A stretch of DNA of 64,000 bases. Source: Bacillota bacterium. Its GTDB lineage: Bacteria; Bacillota; Clostridia; Christensenellales; SZUA-584. Below are positions 51,633-61,383 of this stretch, in pieces. Location of the stretch: NCBI GenBank assembly GCA_023460085.1, contig JAEWRI010000009.1, positions 1-64,000 of the forward strand. Reading direction: 5' to 3'. A program made the translations under genes and the position numbers. Within the stretch, counting starts at the first letter, position 1. Each line of letters begins with the position of its first letter. The notes beneath the pieces are model-generated. The model was not told the DNA's origin. It saw nothing but the letters and a program-made list of their open reading frames with translations, and did not search any database.

Positions 51633-53234
51633 CTACTCAAACTTTCTGCATATAACATATTTGGATATCGCACTGCGCTGAGCCGTGCCAATGTTGCCAA
51701 GAACACCGCGGATAGGCCCGGGCAGATACTTCTCAAACTTGACTTCCAGCACCATCATTCCTTCCTCGTACATGGGCATGGTGGGAATCCTGGGATCGAA
51801 TATGTCCGTGAAGCCCGGACGCCACATACCGGAGCGAAGGTCCTTGTCGAACGTGATGCGAATGCTTTCAACCGGATATACATACGCCTCGCGTACATAA
51901 TCCACAACGACACGCGGGCGCAGCCGGTTGGTGGTAAGCTCCATGAAAAGCTCGGGCGCCAGCGGCTCTTTGCGTCTCAACAGGAAACCGAATTCTCCCA
52001 CGAGGATGCTTTCGTACTCATCGCGCGTCAGGTTCACCGTCTTCTTGGTGACAAACTGATTCTGTTTGATCTTCTTTTCAAACTTGATCACATCGTCGCT
52101 GAAGTTATAGATGCGTACACGATATTTTTTTCGGACATCGCTTCCTCCCATCTTTTCCATCAGCGCGCTCTCATACTCGTCATCAAAGTACAGGCTGCGA
52201 ATGACGTATTCGCCGCTTTCTCCCGCGTACTTGTCCAGCTGCGCCAGCGATTTCAGCGTGTTGCGCAACAGCATGTACTCGTGGTAATTGATATAAAACT
52301 TGAGCTCGTGGCGATACGCGGGCGAAGCCTCTGCATCCTGAGCGGGCTCAAAGTATTCCTCAAACTCCGTACGCCGGTGTACCATGGGCGCCAGCGCGGG
52401 CGAATCAGTGCGAACCCGCATGCCGGAATTCGGCGCAGCCTCAGTAAAAATCTCCAGCTGCGACGCATCCGCTTTGGAATAGGCTTCGCGGAACTTACGT
52501 GTCCTTTGCCCATACTCGCGCGTCTGCAGAAACTTCTCGTCATCGCCGAACCCCAGTTCAAGCTCCTGCCGTGCAGCTTGCGGCTTGGGCCGCTCCGCGC
52601 GCGGCTCCGCCTGACGGAGCGTTTCACGAACAGATGGCTTCGGCGCGGCAGTTTGCTTCGGAACCTCTAAACGGGGCGCTTCCTCCCGCAAACCCACTTC
52701 CTGTGCGGGCTTTGCTGCGGAAGATTTCAGGGTAATTTCAATATGCTGCGGCGGCGCCTCTTCCCGCGGTTTTATTTCCTGCGCAGGCTTCGCAACGGAT
52801 GGCTGTACAGGTATCTCGAGCCGTTCGCGCGGCTGTACGGGTTTTGGCGCAGGCGGCACCGAAGCCGTCGGCCGCGAATAGGGCTGCGCGCTCATCGTTC
52901 GCACCTGCGGCCGCTGAAGAGGCTCCGGGCTGGTGCGAACGCGCGTTTCGGAACGTGCCTGTATGGTGCGCGGCTGCGGGCGCTGTACGCGCTCCGCTTC
53001 CTCGCTGTAAGTCTTCGTCTGAGCGTCGTCGTTTTCTTCCGCAGACGTCCGGTTCCCACCGACGCTCATGCGGTACCCCCCGCGCTCCGCGCGTTTATCA
53101 TTGGATTTCTCCAGCTGCACATCAAAGGCGCTGCGTTTGGGCGCGAAGTCCTTGCTTGAAAGCGGCTGCAAATCCTTGCGCTTGACAAGCGGCGTTTCCT
53201 TCTTCAGCCTTCTGAAAATGTCATCATCCCGCAT
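51633..53234 (-). CDS. VTC-domain polyphosphate-polymerase-like protein with long disordered N-terminus
   Basis: 533 residues from the ATG at 53234; the longer frame runs back into the cotH gene. Residues 1-~305 are a charged, Pro/Arg/Glu/Gln-rich region with repeated KPAQE, PREEAP and EVP blocks and no fold I can see. Residues ~308-533 are the VTC tunnel domain: RHELKFYINYHEY, a basic R-K-K-Y-R-V-R-I-Y, KFEKKIKQNQFVTKK, and later D-Y-V-R-E-A-Y and FDKDLRSG. In yeast Vtc4 such basic residues bind ATP and the growing polyphosphate. A polyphosphate role is inferred from the family. It lies between cotH and DUF4956, 16 and 14 bases away. Confidence 0.88.
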   Translation of the reverse strand: MRDDDIFRRLKKETPLVKRKDLQPLSSKDFAPKRSAFDVQLEKSNDKRAERGGYRMSVGGNRTSAEENDDAQTKTYSEEAERVQRPQPRTIQARSETRVRTSPEPLQRPQVRTMSAQPYSRPTASVPPAPKPVQPRERLEIPVQPSVAKPAQEIKPREEAPPQHIEITLKSSAAKPAQEVGLREEAPRLEVPKQTAAPKPSVRETLRQAEPRAERPKPQAARQELELGFGDDEKFLQTREYGQRTRKFREAYSKADASQLEIFTEAAPNSGMRVRTDSPALAPMVHRRTEFEEYFEPAQDAEASPAYRHELKFYINYHEYMLLRNTLKSLAQLDKYAGESGEYVIRSLYFDDEYESALMEKMGGSDVRKKYRVRIYNFSDDVIKFEKKIKQNQFVTKKTVNLTRDEYESILVGEFGFLLRRKEPLAPELFMELTTNRLRPRVVVDYVREAYVYPVESIRITFDKDLRSGMWRPGFTDIFDPRIPTMPMYEEGMMVLEVKFEKYLPGPIRGVLGNIGTAQRSAISKYVICRKFE

Positions 53235-53250
53235 CGTTTTCCGTATCTCC

Positions 53251-56238
53251 CTACTGACCGTATGTATCGATTTCCCACTGTGTCGGCGCGCGCCCTGCGG
53301 TACCAAACAGTTCTTCCGTCTGCTGTGCTGAAAGGCCAAAGTATTGGCGCAGCTCGTATACGACGACCTCCGGCCGGTTTTCCACGAAGTACTGAAGCCG
53401 TGCCATATGGGTATTAAAGTTGCCCTCCGACTGTCCGGTGATCGTCCTGTCCTGTACCCGTTCCGCGCTGATCTCCTCCGCAAGTGCGCCCATCCGTTCC
53501 GTCATGTACTCCGTGGAAAAGCGCGTGTTGAGCAGCTCCGCAAACCGTTCGAGAAACGCCTGCCGCCATGCGTCGTTCTCCAGCATGCTGCGGCTGAGTT
53601 CCGTGGAATACATAAAGCTTGCGCCGCGTCCGTCGGGATTGAAGAACAGGCTGGTCGCATTGCGGGCCACCTTATAGAAGCCCCAGTCGATATCGTAGAG
53701 TATCCAGCGCCACTTGCCGTCCGTTTCAGACGAGCGCCAGAACTTCACGTTGCCCAGATCCGCATTGCTGAAGAATATCTCCGCGATGCACCAGTCCATG
53801 TAATTGTCCACGTCAATCCGCGAGGCGACGTAGTCAAAATTGTCCTGATCGGCAAGGCTGTTGCTCTTGCAGAACTCAATGAGCGCCTTGTAGTCTGCGC
53901 TGTCTCCCACGAGCGCTGTGCCGTTGCCCACCAGCAGATCGATGGAGGACAAGTCCTCTATATTGTAATGCTGCGCAAGATAGTACTTGTTGACCTTCTC
54001 GCGCATGTAGTACACACCCCAGTATTGGCCGTTCAGATACACAAGGCACGCCCGGTAGTCCATGTACTCCAGATCCGTCGCACCCCCGATGAGATCCGCC
54101 GCCAGCACATCCCGCAGCTTGGTCAGCTTTCCGTCATTGCCTCCCGCGCGCAGCACGATGGACTTGTACTCCGTAAAAGGCTGTGTACTGAAAAACGGAT
54201 AGCTCAGTGAACTGTCCCCGTACCGGCCCCGCGCAAAAACGGCGAAGGACTTCTGCGCGTCCGTGCGAGAATACGCGCCGAAAAGCCGAAGACCGATATC
54301 CTGTACAAACACACGCTGCCCGTTTTCGATTAGCTCGATGCTGGCGGGCACCTCCCACTCCTCCGAGAAGTTGGTATAGATGCCGTGCTCCGCACCAAAG
54401 AGCAAATCCGGAGCGGTGACCAGCGACACGATGGGCAGGCTGTGCTGCTCGCCGATAACATACGTCGCCGTAGCGACCGCGCTCTCGATATAGCCGTCCC
54501 GATAGGCCCGCGCGCGGATGATACCCGTCGCGCTTACAGGGACGGGGCCGCTGTACCTTGCGGAGCTCTTTGTAGGATCCGAGCCATCCGTCGTGTAGTA
54601 GATTGCCGCGTCCGCGGTGCCGCAGGACAGAGACACCTGCTGGGCTCCGTCGTAGCTGCCCGCTAAAACGCTCATGGACGGCATGTCCGTTACGCCTTCG
54701 CTCGGGGACCCATTGGCTGCGCCGGGCGTCGGATCCCGAAAGTAAACGAGCGCGCTTTTCCCGTCTGTACGTCCCATTGACGCGCCCGCGGGAATGCGGC
54801 GGATATTGTACCTGTCCAACAATGCGCCGCCGCCGTCAAACAGCGCCAGCACTTCGCCGGCCGCGCTCAGCTTATAGTTGGTATGTATATACTTTTTTTT
54901 TTCGCCGTCGTCGCCCAGACCCGAAGCCAGTACCGTCAGATACTGACCAGGCTCCAGCGTAACATCGCCGAAGCGCCACTTGGCCGGATTGCCTGAGTCA
55001 TCGGTCAGTCCAAAGCCCGAAAGATTCACACTCTGGCTGCCGCGGTTATAGAGCTCAATCCAGTCGTAATATTCGCCGTTCTCCTCCGCAAGGTAGCCCG
55101 AATTGGAAGTCATCACTTCGTTGATGATTATGTCTCCCAGCGCCACCTGGTTGCTTTGCTCGAACTGTGAATATCCTTCCTCACTGTTGGGATACCCCGG
55201 CGTAGGCAGGCTGGATACCTCCCAGTCAGCGCCGTACACACCATCCGTCATGATGCGGGAGTACGCGTTATCGGAGGGCAATTCACTCACCGGTACCTCA
55301 TCCAGGATCAGCCCCTGGGGATTGGAAAGCACGATGGTTTCCTGATAGGAAGAGATGCGGAAATTGGTATGAAACGCGCGGCTTTCGGCGTCCGTTGCCA
55401 GCGTGTCCTTCCCCGACGCAAATACGACGAGATATCCGCCCGCTTCCAGCGTGACCTCCGGGAACTTCCATTTCAGCGTTTTGTCGGCGTCGTCCGAGAG
55501 ACCATATCCGTTCAGATCGACCGCCTCGCTGCCGCAGTTGTAAATTTCGATGTAGTCGCTGTAGACACCCGTATTGTCCTGCAGCGTTGTATTGTTGGAC
55601 GACATTACCTCGGTAATAATCAAGGAGGTATCGGATGCCTTCCGGCTTTGCTCAAATGCGGCACGGCCCGCTTCATCATTGGAAAAGCCGGGCGTCGGAC
55701 CCACACCGCTTTGCGCGTCGAAATTTCCCCAGTCTCCCGTTCCCAGAATAAGTCCTCTCGAAACGTCCTGCGTCTGAGCTTCGTATTCCACCGTATCCAC
55801 TTCCGCGCCCGAAGCGCTGGTCAGATATATCGTCCCGCCGTCAGCGCTAAGCCTGAAGGCGGCATGCTGCACAGGATCGCTCGCGCTCGTCGTCCCCGTC
55901 CCGCTGGCAAACACCACGAGATATTCCCCCGCCTTCATCTGCATGCCAGAAGGAAACGTCCACTTTGCGGTATCAGAACTGTCATCCGAAAGCCCCATGC
56001 CGGAAAGGCTCACGGTCTCGCCGGTGGGGTTGTATAATTCAATCCAGTCGTTATAATTGCCGTTGTCGTCGGGCAGACACCCGCCGTTGGAGGCCATAAA
56101 CTCATTAATAATGAGACCTGAACCAGAGGTCTCTCCGGCACCCGGCCCATTGTCCTGTCCCTTAAGATAGAAAAACAGTGCTGCGCCGAGGGCGAGAATC
56201 AGTATTACCGCGATAAGAATATTTCTGAATACCTTCAA
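53251..56238 (-). CDS. CotH-kinase protein with three lamin-tail domains
   Basis: 995 residues if it starts at the TTG at 56238, which has AAGGAG nine bases before it; the frame opens at a GTG at 56259 that overlaps that site. A membrane helix (NILIAVILILALGAALFFYL) leads to three lamin-tail domains (each with I-x-N/T-E-x-M-x-S-N and a D-W/Y-I-E-L/I-Y-N core). A chitobiase-type immunoglobulin fold (IYYTTDGSDPTKSSARYSGP) and a CotH kinase domain (RDVLAADLIGG, REKVNKYYLAQHY, WILYDIDWGF) follow. CotH kinases phosphorylate secreted proteins such as spore-coat CotB/CotG. The lamin-tail domains probably bind a surface partner. First gene of cotH-VTC-DUF4956. Confidence 0.9.
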   Translation of the reverse strand: MKVFRNILIAVILILALGAALFFYLKGQDNGPGAGETSGSGLIINEFMASNGGCLPDDNGNYNDWIELYNPTGETVSLSGMGLSDDSSDTAKWTFPSGMQMKAGEYLVVFASGTGTTSASDPVQHAAFRLSADGGTIYLTSASGAEVDTVEYEAQTQDVSRGLILGTGDWGNFDAQSGVGPTPGFSNDEAGRAAFEQSRKASDTSLIITEVMSSNNTTLQDNTGVYSDYIEIYNCGSEAVDLNGYGLSDDADKTLKWKFPEVTLEAGGYLVVFASGKDTLATDAESRAFHTNFRISSYQETIVLSNPQGLILDEVPVSELPSDNAYSRIMTDGVYGADWEVSSLPTPGYPNSEEGYSQFEQSNQVALGDIIINEVMTSNSGYLAEENGEYYDWIELYNRGSQSVNLSGFGLTDDSGNPAKWRFGDVTLEPGQYLTVLASGLGDDGEKKKYIHTNYKLSAAGEVLALFDGGGALLDRYNIRRIPAGASMGRTDGKSALVYFRDPTPGAANGSPSEGVTDMPSMSVLAGSYDGAQQVSLSCGTADAAIYYTTDGSDPTKSSARYSGPVPVSATGIIRARAYRDGYIESAVATATYVIGEQHSLPIVSLVTAPDLLFGAEHGIYTNFSEEWEVPASIELIENGQRVFVQDIGLRLFGAYSRTDAQKSFAVFARGRYGDSSLSYPFFSTQPFTEYKSIVLRAGGNDGKLTKLRDVLAADLIGGATDLEYMDYRACLVYLNGQYWGVYYMREKVNKYYLAQHYNIEDLSSIDLLVGNGTALVGDSADYKALIEFCKSNSLADQDNFDYVASRIDVDNYMDWCIAEIFFSNADLGNVKFWRSSETDGKWRWILYDIDWGFYKVARNATSLFFNPDGRGASFMYSTELSRSMLENDAWRQAFLERFAELLNTRFSTEYMTERMGALAEEISAERVQDRTITGQSEGNFNTHMARLQYFVENRPEVVVYELRQYFGLSAQQTEELFGTAGRAPTQWEIDTYGQ

Positions 56239-56380
56239 CGATCGCGCTCCTTTCCCCACCCCATGCCTGTCCAGTCAAAACTCATGGAGTGATTTTATCA
56301 CGCTTCTTTTGCAAATACAACTCAGTATACTGTGAAATACTGCTTGTTTTCGTCCTTTCGCTGAATACAAGCCGCAAAAA

Positions 56381-56406
56381 CCCCGAAAACCAAAAAGCCA
56401 CCGGGG
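56381..56406 (-). terminator. Terminator of the repeat-containing zinc-ribbon gene
   Basis: CCCCG/CGGGG stem with a 16-base loop, followed on the minus strand by TTTTTG. Moderate quality. Confidence 0.5.
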
Positions 56407-56439
56407 CATGTCATGCTTCGGCGGCAGATTCTCAGTTCA

Positions 56440-57333
56440 TCAGCTGCGGTATTCATCCAAAAACTTTTCAATGTCAAAGCCGTTTTCGGCTCTGCGGAAT
56501 GAGCCCTGCCCTGATACGAGGAGTACATCGTCCTCCATCGTAAAGCGGTATTCCTCTTCGTCCGCGGTGATGATTCCCTCGCCCTTACCCAAATCGAAGG
56601 TGTAATTGCCCTCGTCCCGCGCGCCGGGCATACGGCTTACCACCAGTTCTCCCGATTGGAATTGCAGCACCATGCCTCGCTCTTCGCTGTACCATGTGCC
56701 TTCCACCGGAGATTTCCCGGACAGCGCCAATATGAGCGCCAGTGCAATAACGGCAGCCGCTCCCAGCGTAATTCCCACGATTAAACCGATCTTCTTCCTC
56801 TTATATGCAGGCGCGTTTTCCTGCGGAGCGGCATACGGGGCAACCGGAATTGTACTTGCCGGCGAAGGGGACTGCTGCACACGGTACGTGGGCGTCGGCG
56901 GCATCATAGGCGGCGCTGGCTGCGGCGGCACAGGCCGCGGCGTCGGCGGCATCACAGGCGGCGCTGGCGTAGGCGGCACGGGCCGCGGTACCTGCGGCAT
57001 CATAGGCGGCGCTGGCGCAGGCTGCACGGGCCGTGGCGTCGGCGGCATCATAGGCGGCGCTGGCGCAGGCTGCACGGGCCGCGGCGTCGGCGGCATCATA
57101 GGCGGTGCTGGCGCAGGCTGTACGGGTTTAACCTCATATGGCGGAGACGCCGGCGGCACGGTTTGCCCCGGTGCCTGCGGCGCGGTACGAACAGTATACC
57201 GAGATGCTGCGGGAACAGACTGCGGAGCAAAAGCGCTCTGCGCCGTCTTTACTTCACTGTCCAGCAGCGATCCGCAAACCTCGCAATACTTTGAGCGGGT
57301 TCCATTCTGATGACCGCATCGGGTGCAGTACAT
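56440..57333 (-). CDS. Zinc-ribbon membrane protein with 16-residue Pro repeats
   Basis: 297 residues. An N-terminal C4 zinc ribbon (MYCTRCGHQNG...YCEVCGSLL) is followed by a Pro-rich linker with five tandem 16-residue repeats (consensus PVQPAPAPPMMPPTPR, residues 70-149). A membrane helix (IGLIVGITLGAAAVIALALILAL) comes next, then a short domain outside (TWYSEERGMVLQFQSGELVV...EYRFTMEDDVLLVSGQGSF). The last domain resembles the C-terminal domain of the next gene upstream, so the two are paralogues. Function unknown. The layout (zinc ribbon inside, small beta domain outside) is common in Firmicutes membrane sensors. Confidence 0.82.
   Translation of the reverse strand: MYCTRCGHQNGTRSKYCEVCGSLLDSEVKTAQSAFAPQSVPAASRYTVRTAPQAPGQTVPPASPPYEVKPVQPAPAPPMMPPTPRPVQPAPAPPMMPPTPRPVQPAPAPPMMPQVPRPVPPTPAPPVMPPTPRPVPPQPAPPMMPPTPTYRVQQSPSPASTIPVAPYAAPQENAPAYKRKKIGLIVGITLGAAAVIALALILALSGKSPVEGTWYSEERGMVLQFQSGELVVSRMPGARDEGNYTFDLGKGEGIITADEEEYRFTMEDDVLLVSGQGSFRRAENGFDIEKFLDEYRS
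56887..57126 (-). repeat. Five tandem 48-bp repeats inside the zinc-ribbon gene
   Basis: Each unit codes for a PVxPxPAPPxMPPTPR block. Two are identical at protein level and three have diverged. Copy number may vary between strains. Confidence 0.85.
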
Positions 57334-57381
57334 AGATCCGTCTCCTTATGCTATCCGCTTTCGCCGGATGTCACACCATTT

Positions 57382-57855
57382 TTATCCCAGCTGATTAAGC
57401 ATGTTACTGAAATCGAAGCTCTTTTGCTCCACATAGGTTTTGGTCATAATTGTACCATCCCAGTTCAGTGTGGTACCGTCACAAGTAAAAGTACTCTCGC
57501 TGTCGCTGAGCCAAATTGTCCCCTGATCCTTCACGCTGCTGAACTGATACTTTCCATACTGCGGATCTGTACTCATTGAGGTCATCTCGATAACACCGTT
57601 CGGTTCAAACTTGACGTAACCATACCCGTTTTGCTCATACCATGTGCCCTTGAGCTCGCCCGGCACCCTGGCAATCAGGAAAATGGTCAAGAAAGCACCG
57701 ATAACGAGCACGGCGGCAGCGGCAGCGATGATAACAATCCGGCGAACCCGCGCCTTCTGATTCCCCTTGACTTCCCCCGGCGTCAGCGCCGTCCCGCAAT
57801 GCGGACATACCTTTTTGTCTTTCTTAACATTGACATTGCATTTCTTGCAGTACAT
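57382..57855 (-). CDS. Zinc-ribbon membrane protein (short paralogue)
   Basis: 157 residues from the ATG at 57855, with GGAG nine bases before it. C4 zinc ribbon (MYCKKCNVNVKKDKKVCPHCG), a basic stretch, one membrane helix (IVIIAAAAAVLVIGAFLTIFLIA) and an outside domain of about 85 residues (GTWYEQNGYGYVKFEPNGVIEM...IWLSDSESTFTCDGTTLNWDG). That domain shares the G-T-W-Y and graded beta pattern of its neighbour at 56440. Unlike that neighbour it has no Pro repeats. Unknown function; the pair probably arose by duplication. Confidence 0.82.
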   Translation of the reverse strand: MYCKKCNVNVKKDKKVCPHCGTALTPGEVKGNQKARVRRIVIIAAAAAVLVIGAFLTIFLIARVPGELKGTWYEQNGYGYVKFEPNGVIEMTSMSTDPQYGKYQFSSVKDQGTIWLSDSESTFTCDGTTLNWDGTIMTKTYVEQKSFDFSNMLNQLG

Positions 57856-58068
57856 AGCGTGTTTCTCCTCTGCATCGGATAGTGTGGATATTGTAGCATA
57901 CATTTTGATTACAGCATACGGATTTTTTGTTCTTCCGAATAAACTTTCGGATAATTTTTAATCCGTCTCCGCGACTTGGCAACCATTCCACATTATAGCG
58001 CATTATGTCGAAATATTAACAAAAAAAACATCAAAACCGAAAAAATAATGAGTGCATTTGTGATGGTA

Positions 58069-58086
58069 TTGTGATAAGATTCACAT
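58069..58086 (+). promoter_or_regulatory. Second Rex-like operator
   Basis: TTGTGAT-AAGA-TTCACAT, two mismatches from the Rex consensus TTGTGAANNNNTTCACAA, 12 bases upstream of the perfect site. Confidence 0.55.
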
Positions 58087-58097
58087 GTTGCTTGCGC

Positions 58098-58115
58098 TTG
58101 TTAAAAAATTAACAA
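58098..58115 (+). promoter_or_regulatory. Rex operator of the hydrogenase operon
   Basis: TTGTTAA-AAAA-TTAACAA, a perfect palindrome matching the clostridial Rex consensus, 33 bases upstream of the first gene and overlapping the probable -35 region. Rex represses such genes when NADH/NAD is low, so hydrogenase would be induced when NADH accumulates. Confidence 0.85.
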
Positions 58116-58148
58116 TTTAGAATATATACTACAGGAGGGGGACGTTAT

Positions 58149-58625
58149 ATGATCAGCACTGATGATACGCTTAAACGCGAAGAGCTGATAAGCTTCATCA
58201 AAGAACAGAAAAAGAAACCCGGGCCGCTGATGCCAGTGATGCAGAAGGCCCAGGGACTGTACGGAGCGCTCAGCTTCGACGTACAGGAGTTAATCGCGGA
58301 AGAGATGGGCATACCCATGAGCGAAATCTTCGGCGTAGCGACGTTTTATTCGCAGTTTGCGCTGGAACCCAAGGGCAAGTACGTTATCAGCGTCTGCATG
58401 GGAACGGCGTGCTACGTCAAGAATGTCGAGAAGGTCATGGAAAAACTCGTTGAAGAACTGGGCATACAGCCCGGCAAGACGACACCCGACGGAAAGTTCA
58501 CGCTGGAAGCGACCCGTTGCCTCGGGTGCTGCGGTCTCGCCCCCGTCATCATGATTGAAGATCAGGTGTATGGGCGGCTTACCGCGTCCGACGTGCCTGG
58601 GATACTTGATAAGTATCGTAAGTAG
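58149..58625 (+). CDS. hydC: NuoE-like subunit of NAD(H)-linked [FeFe] hydrogenase
   Basis: 158 residues. A helical N-terminal domain (KPGPLMPVMQKAQGLYGALSFDVQELIAEEMGIPMSEIFGVATFYSQF) precedes a thioredoxin-like [2Fe-2S] domain with ligands in CMGTACYV (C-x4-C) and CLGCCG. It passes electrons between the NuoF-like and catalytic subunits. GAGGGGG precedes the ATG. First gene of a five-gene operon controlled by a Rex box. Confidence 0.94.
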   Translation: MISTDDTLKREELISFIKEQKKKPGPLMPVMQKAQGLYGALSFDVQELIAEEMGIPMSEIFGVATFYSQFALEPKGKYVISVCMGTACYVKNVEKVMEKLVEELGIQPGKTTPDGKFTLEATRCLGCCGLAPVIMIEDQVYGRLTASDVPGILDKYRK

Positions 58626-58627
58626 CC

Positions 58628-59182
58628 ATGAGAGATATCTCACTGCACATACTCGATATCGCGGAAAATTCACTCCGCGCCAAGGCCAGCCTCATCCAAG
58701 TTGGCATACTGCTTGACGAAGGCGCAGATACGCTGACAGTAATCATTGAGGACAACGGCTGCGGTATGAGCAGCGAGATGGTGGAACGCGTAAAAAGCCC
58801 CTTTACCACGACGCGCACGACGCGCAATGTGGGCCTCGGGATTCCGCTCTTTGCGGCAGGCTGTGAAAACACGGGCGGCAGCCTCGCAATCGAGTCCGAG
58901 CCGGGTGTGGGAACAAAGCTTACGGCGGTATACCGCAACTCGCACATCGACCGCCCTCCGCTGGGCGACGTGGCGCAGACGGTATGCACGCTGGTCATGG
59001 CGAATCCGGACATCGATTTTGCGTTTACCGCGCAGAAGTCAGAAGTGAGATTCGAGTTTGACACGCATGAAATTAAAAAAACGTTGGGCGGTGTGTCCAT
59101 CACGCAGCCCGAGGTGGTACAGTTTATCAGCGAATACCTTTCAGAAGGATTAGAGCAAGTGTTTGGAGGGGAAGAACAATGA
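58628..59182 (+). CDS. HATPase-domain protein embedded in the hydrogenase operon
   Basis: 184 residues. A GHKL ATPase fold covers residues 1-110: N-box DIAENSLRAKASLI, G1 DNGCGMSSEM, G2 GLGIPLFAAGCE and GTKLTAVY. There is no histidine-phosphotransfer domain and no sensor, so it is not a full histidine kinase. The last 70 residues are a small unassigned domain. It starts three bases after the NuoE-like gene and overlaps the next by four bases. Such proteins recur in clostridial hydrogenase operons but their role is unclear; anti-sigma-like or redox control of the complex is possible. Confidence 0.85.
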   Translation: MRDISLHILDIAENSLRAKASLIQVGILLDEGADTLTVIIEDNGCGMSSEMVERVKSPFTTTRTTRNVGLGIPLFAAGCENTGGSLAIESEPGVGTKLTAVYRNSHIDRPPLGDVAQTVCTLVMANPDIDFAFTAQKSEVRFEFDTHEIKKTLGGVSITQPEVVQFISEYLSEGLEQVFGGEEQ

Positions 59183-59556
59183 AGTCTTTGAAGGAGCTTG
59201 AAGAGATCCGGAACAGAACGCTGTCCCAGATCGATATCAGAAAAAAAGGCGAAGGCACTCGCATTGTGGTCGGTATGGCGACCTGCGGTATCGCCGCGGG
59301 CGCGCGCCCGGTGCTGAACGCTTTTGTGGAAGAAGTCGCCAAGCGGAACCTCGCGGGCGTAATGGTATCCCAGACCGGTTGCATCGGCGCATGCCGTCTG
59401 GAACCCATGGTGGAGATTTACACTCCCAATAACGACAAGGTGACCTACGTGAAGGTGAAGCCCGACATGGTGGGCCGCATCATCGCGGAACACGTCGTCA
59501 ACGGCAACCCCGTGACAGAATACACGATTGGCTACGCCGAAGCCAACCAGCAGTAA
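59179..59556 (+). CDS. Thioredoxin-like [2Fe-2S] ferredoxin subunit
   Basis: 125 residues with Cys ligands in MATCGIAAGARP and QTGCIGACRLEP, a NuoE-type [2Fe-2S] domain without the helical N-terminus. It matches the small extra ferredoxin found between the NuoE- and NuoF-like genes of clostridial bifurcating hydrogenases (HndB-like). The ATG overlaps the previous stop (ATGA). Confidence 0.9.
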   Translation: MKSLKELEEIRNRTLSQIDIRKKGEGTRIVVGMATCGIAAGARPVLNAFVEEVAKRNLAGVMVSQTGCIGACRLEPMVEIYTPNNDKVTYVKVKPDMVGRIIAEHVVNGNPVTEYTIGYAEANQQ

Positions 59557-59574
59557 AGAGGGAGGGTGAAAACA

Positions 59575-61365
<1,791 letters not shown>

Positions 61366-61383
61366 GAAAGGAGCCAACGGATC

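Noticed and set aside
56887..57126. 48-bp tandem repeats as a CRISPR array
   Set aside because: The repeats are contiguous without spacers and code in frame for a Pro-rich linker.
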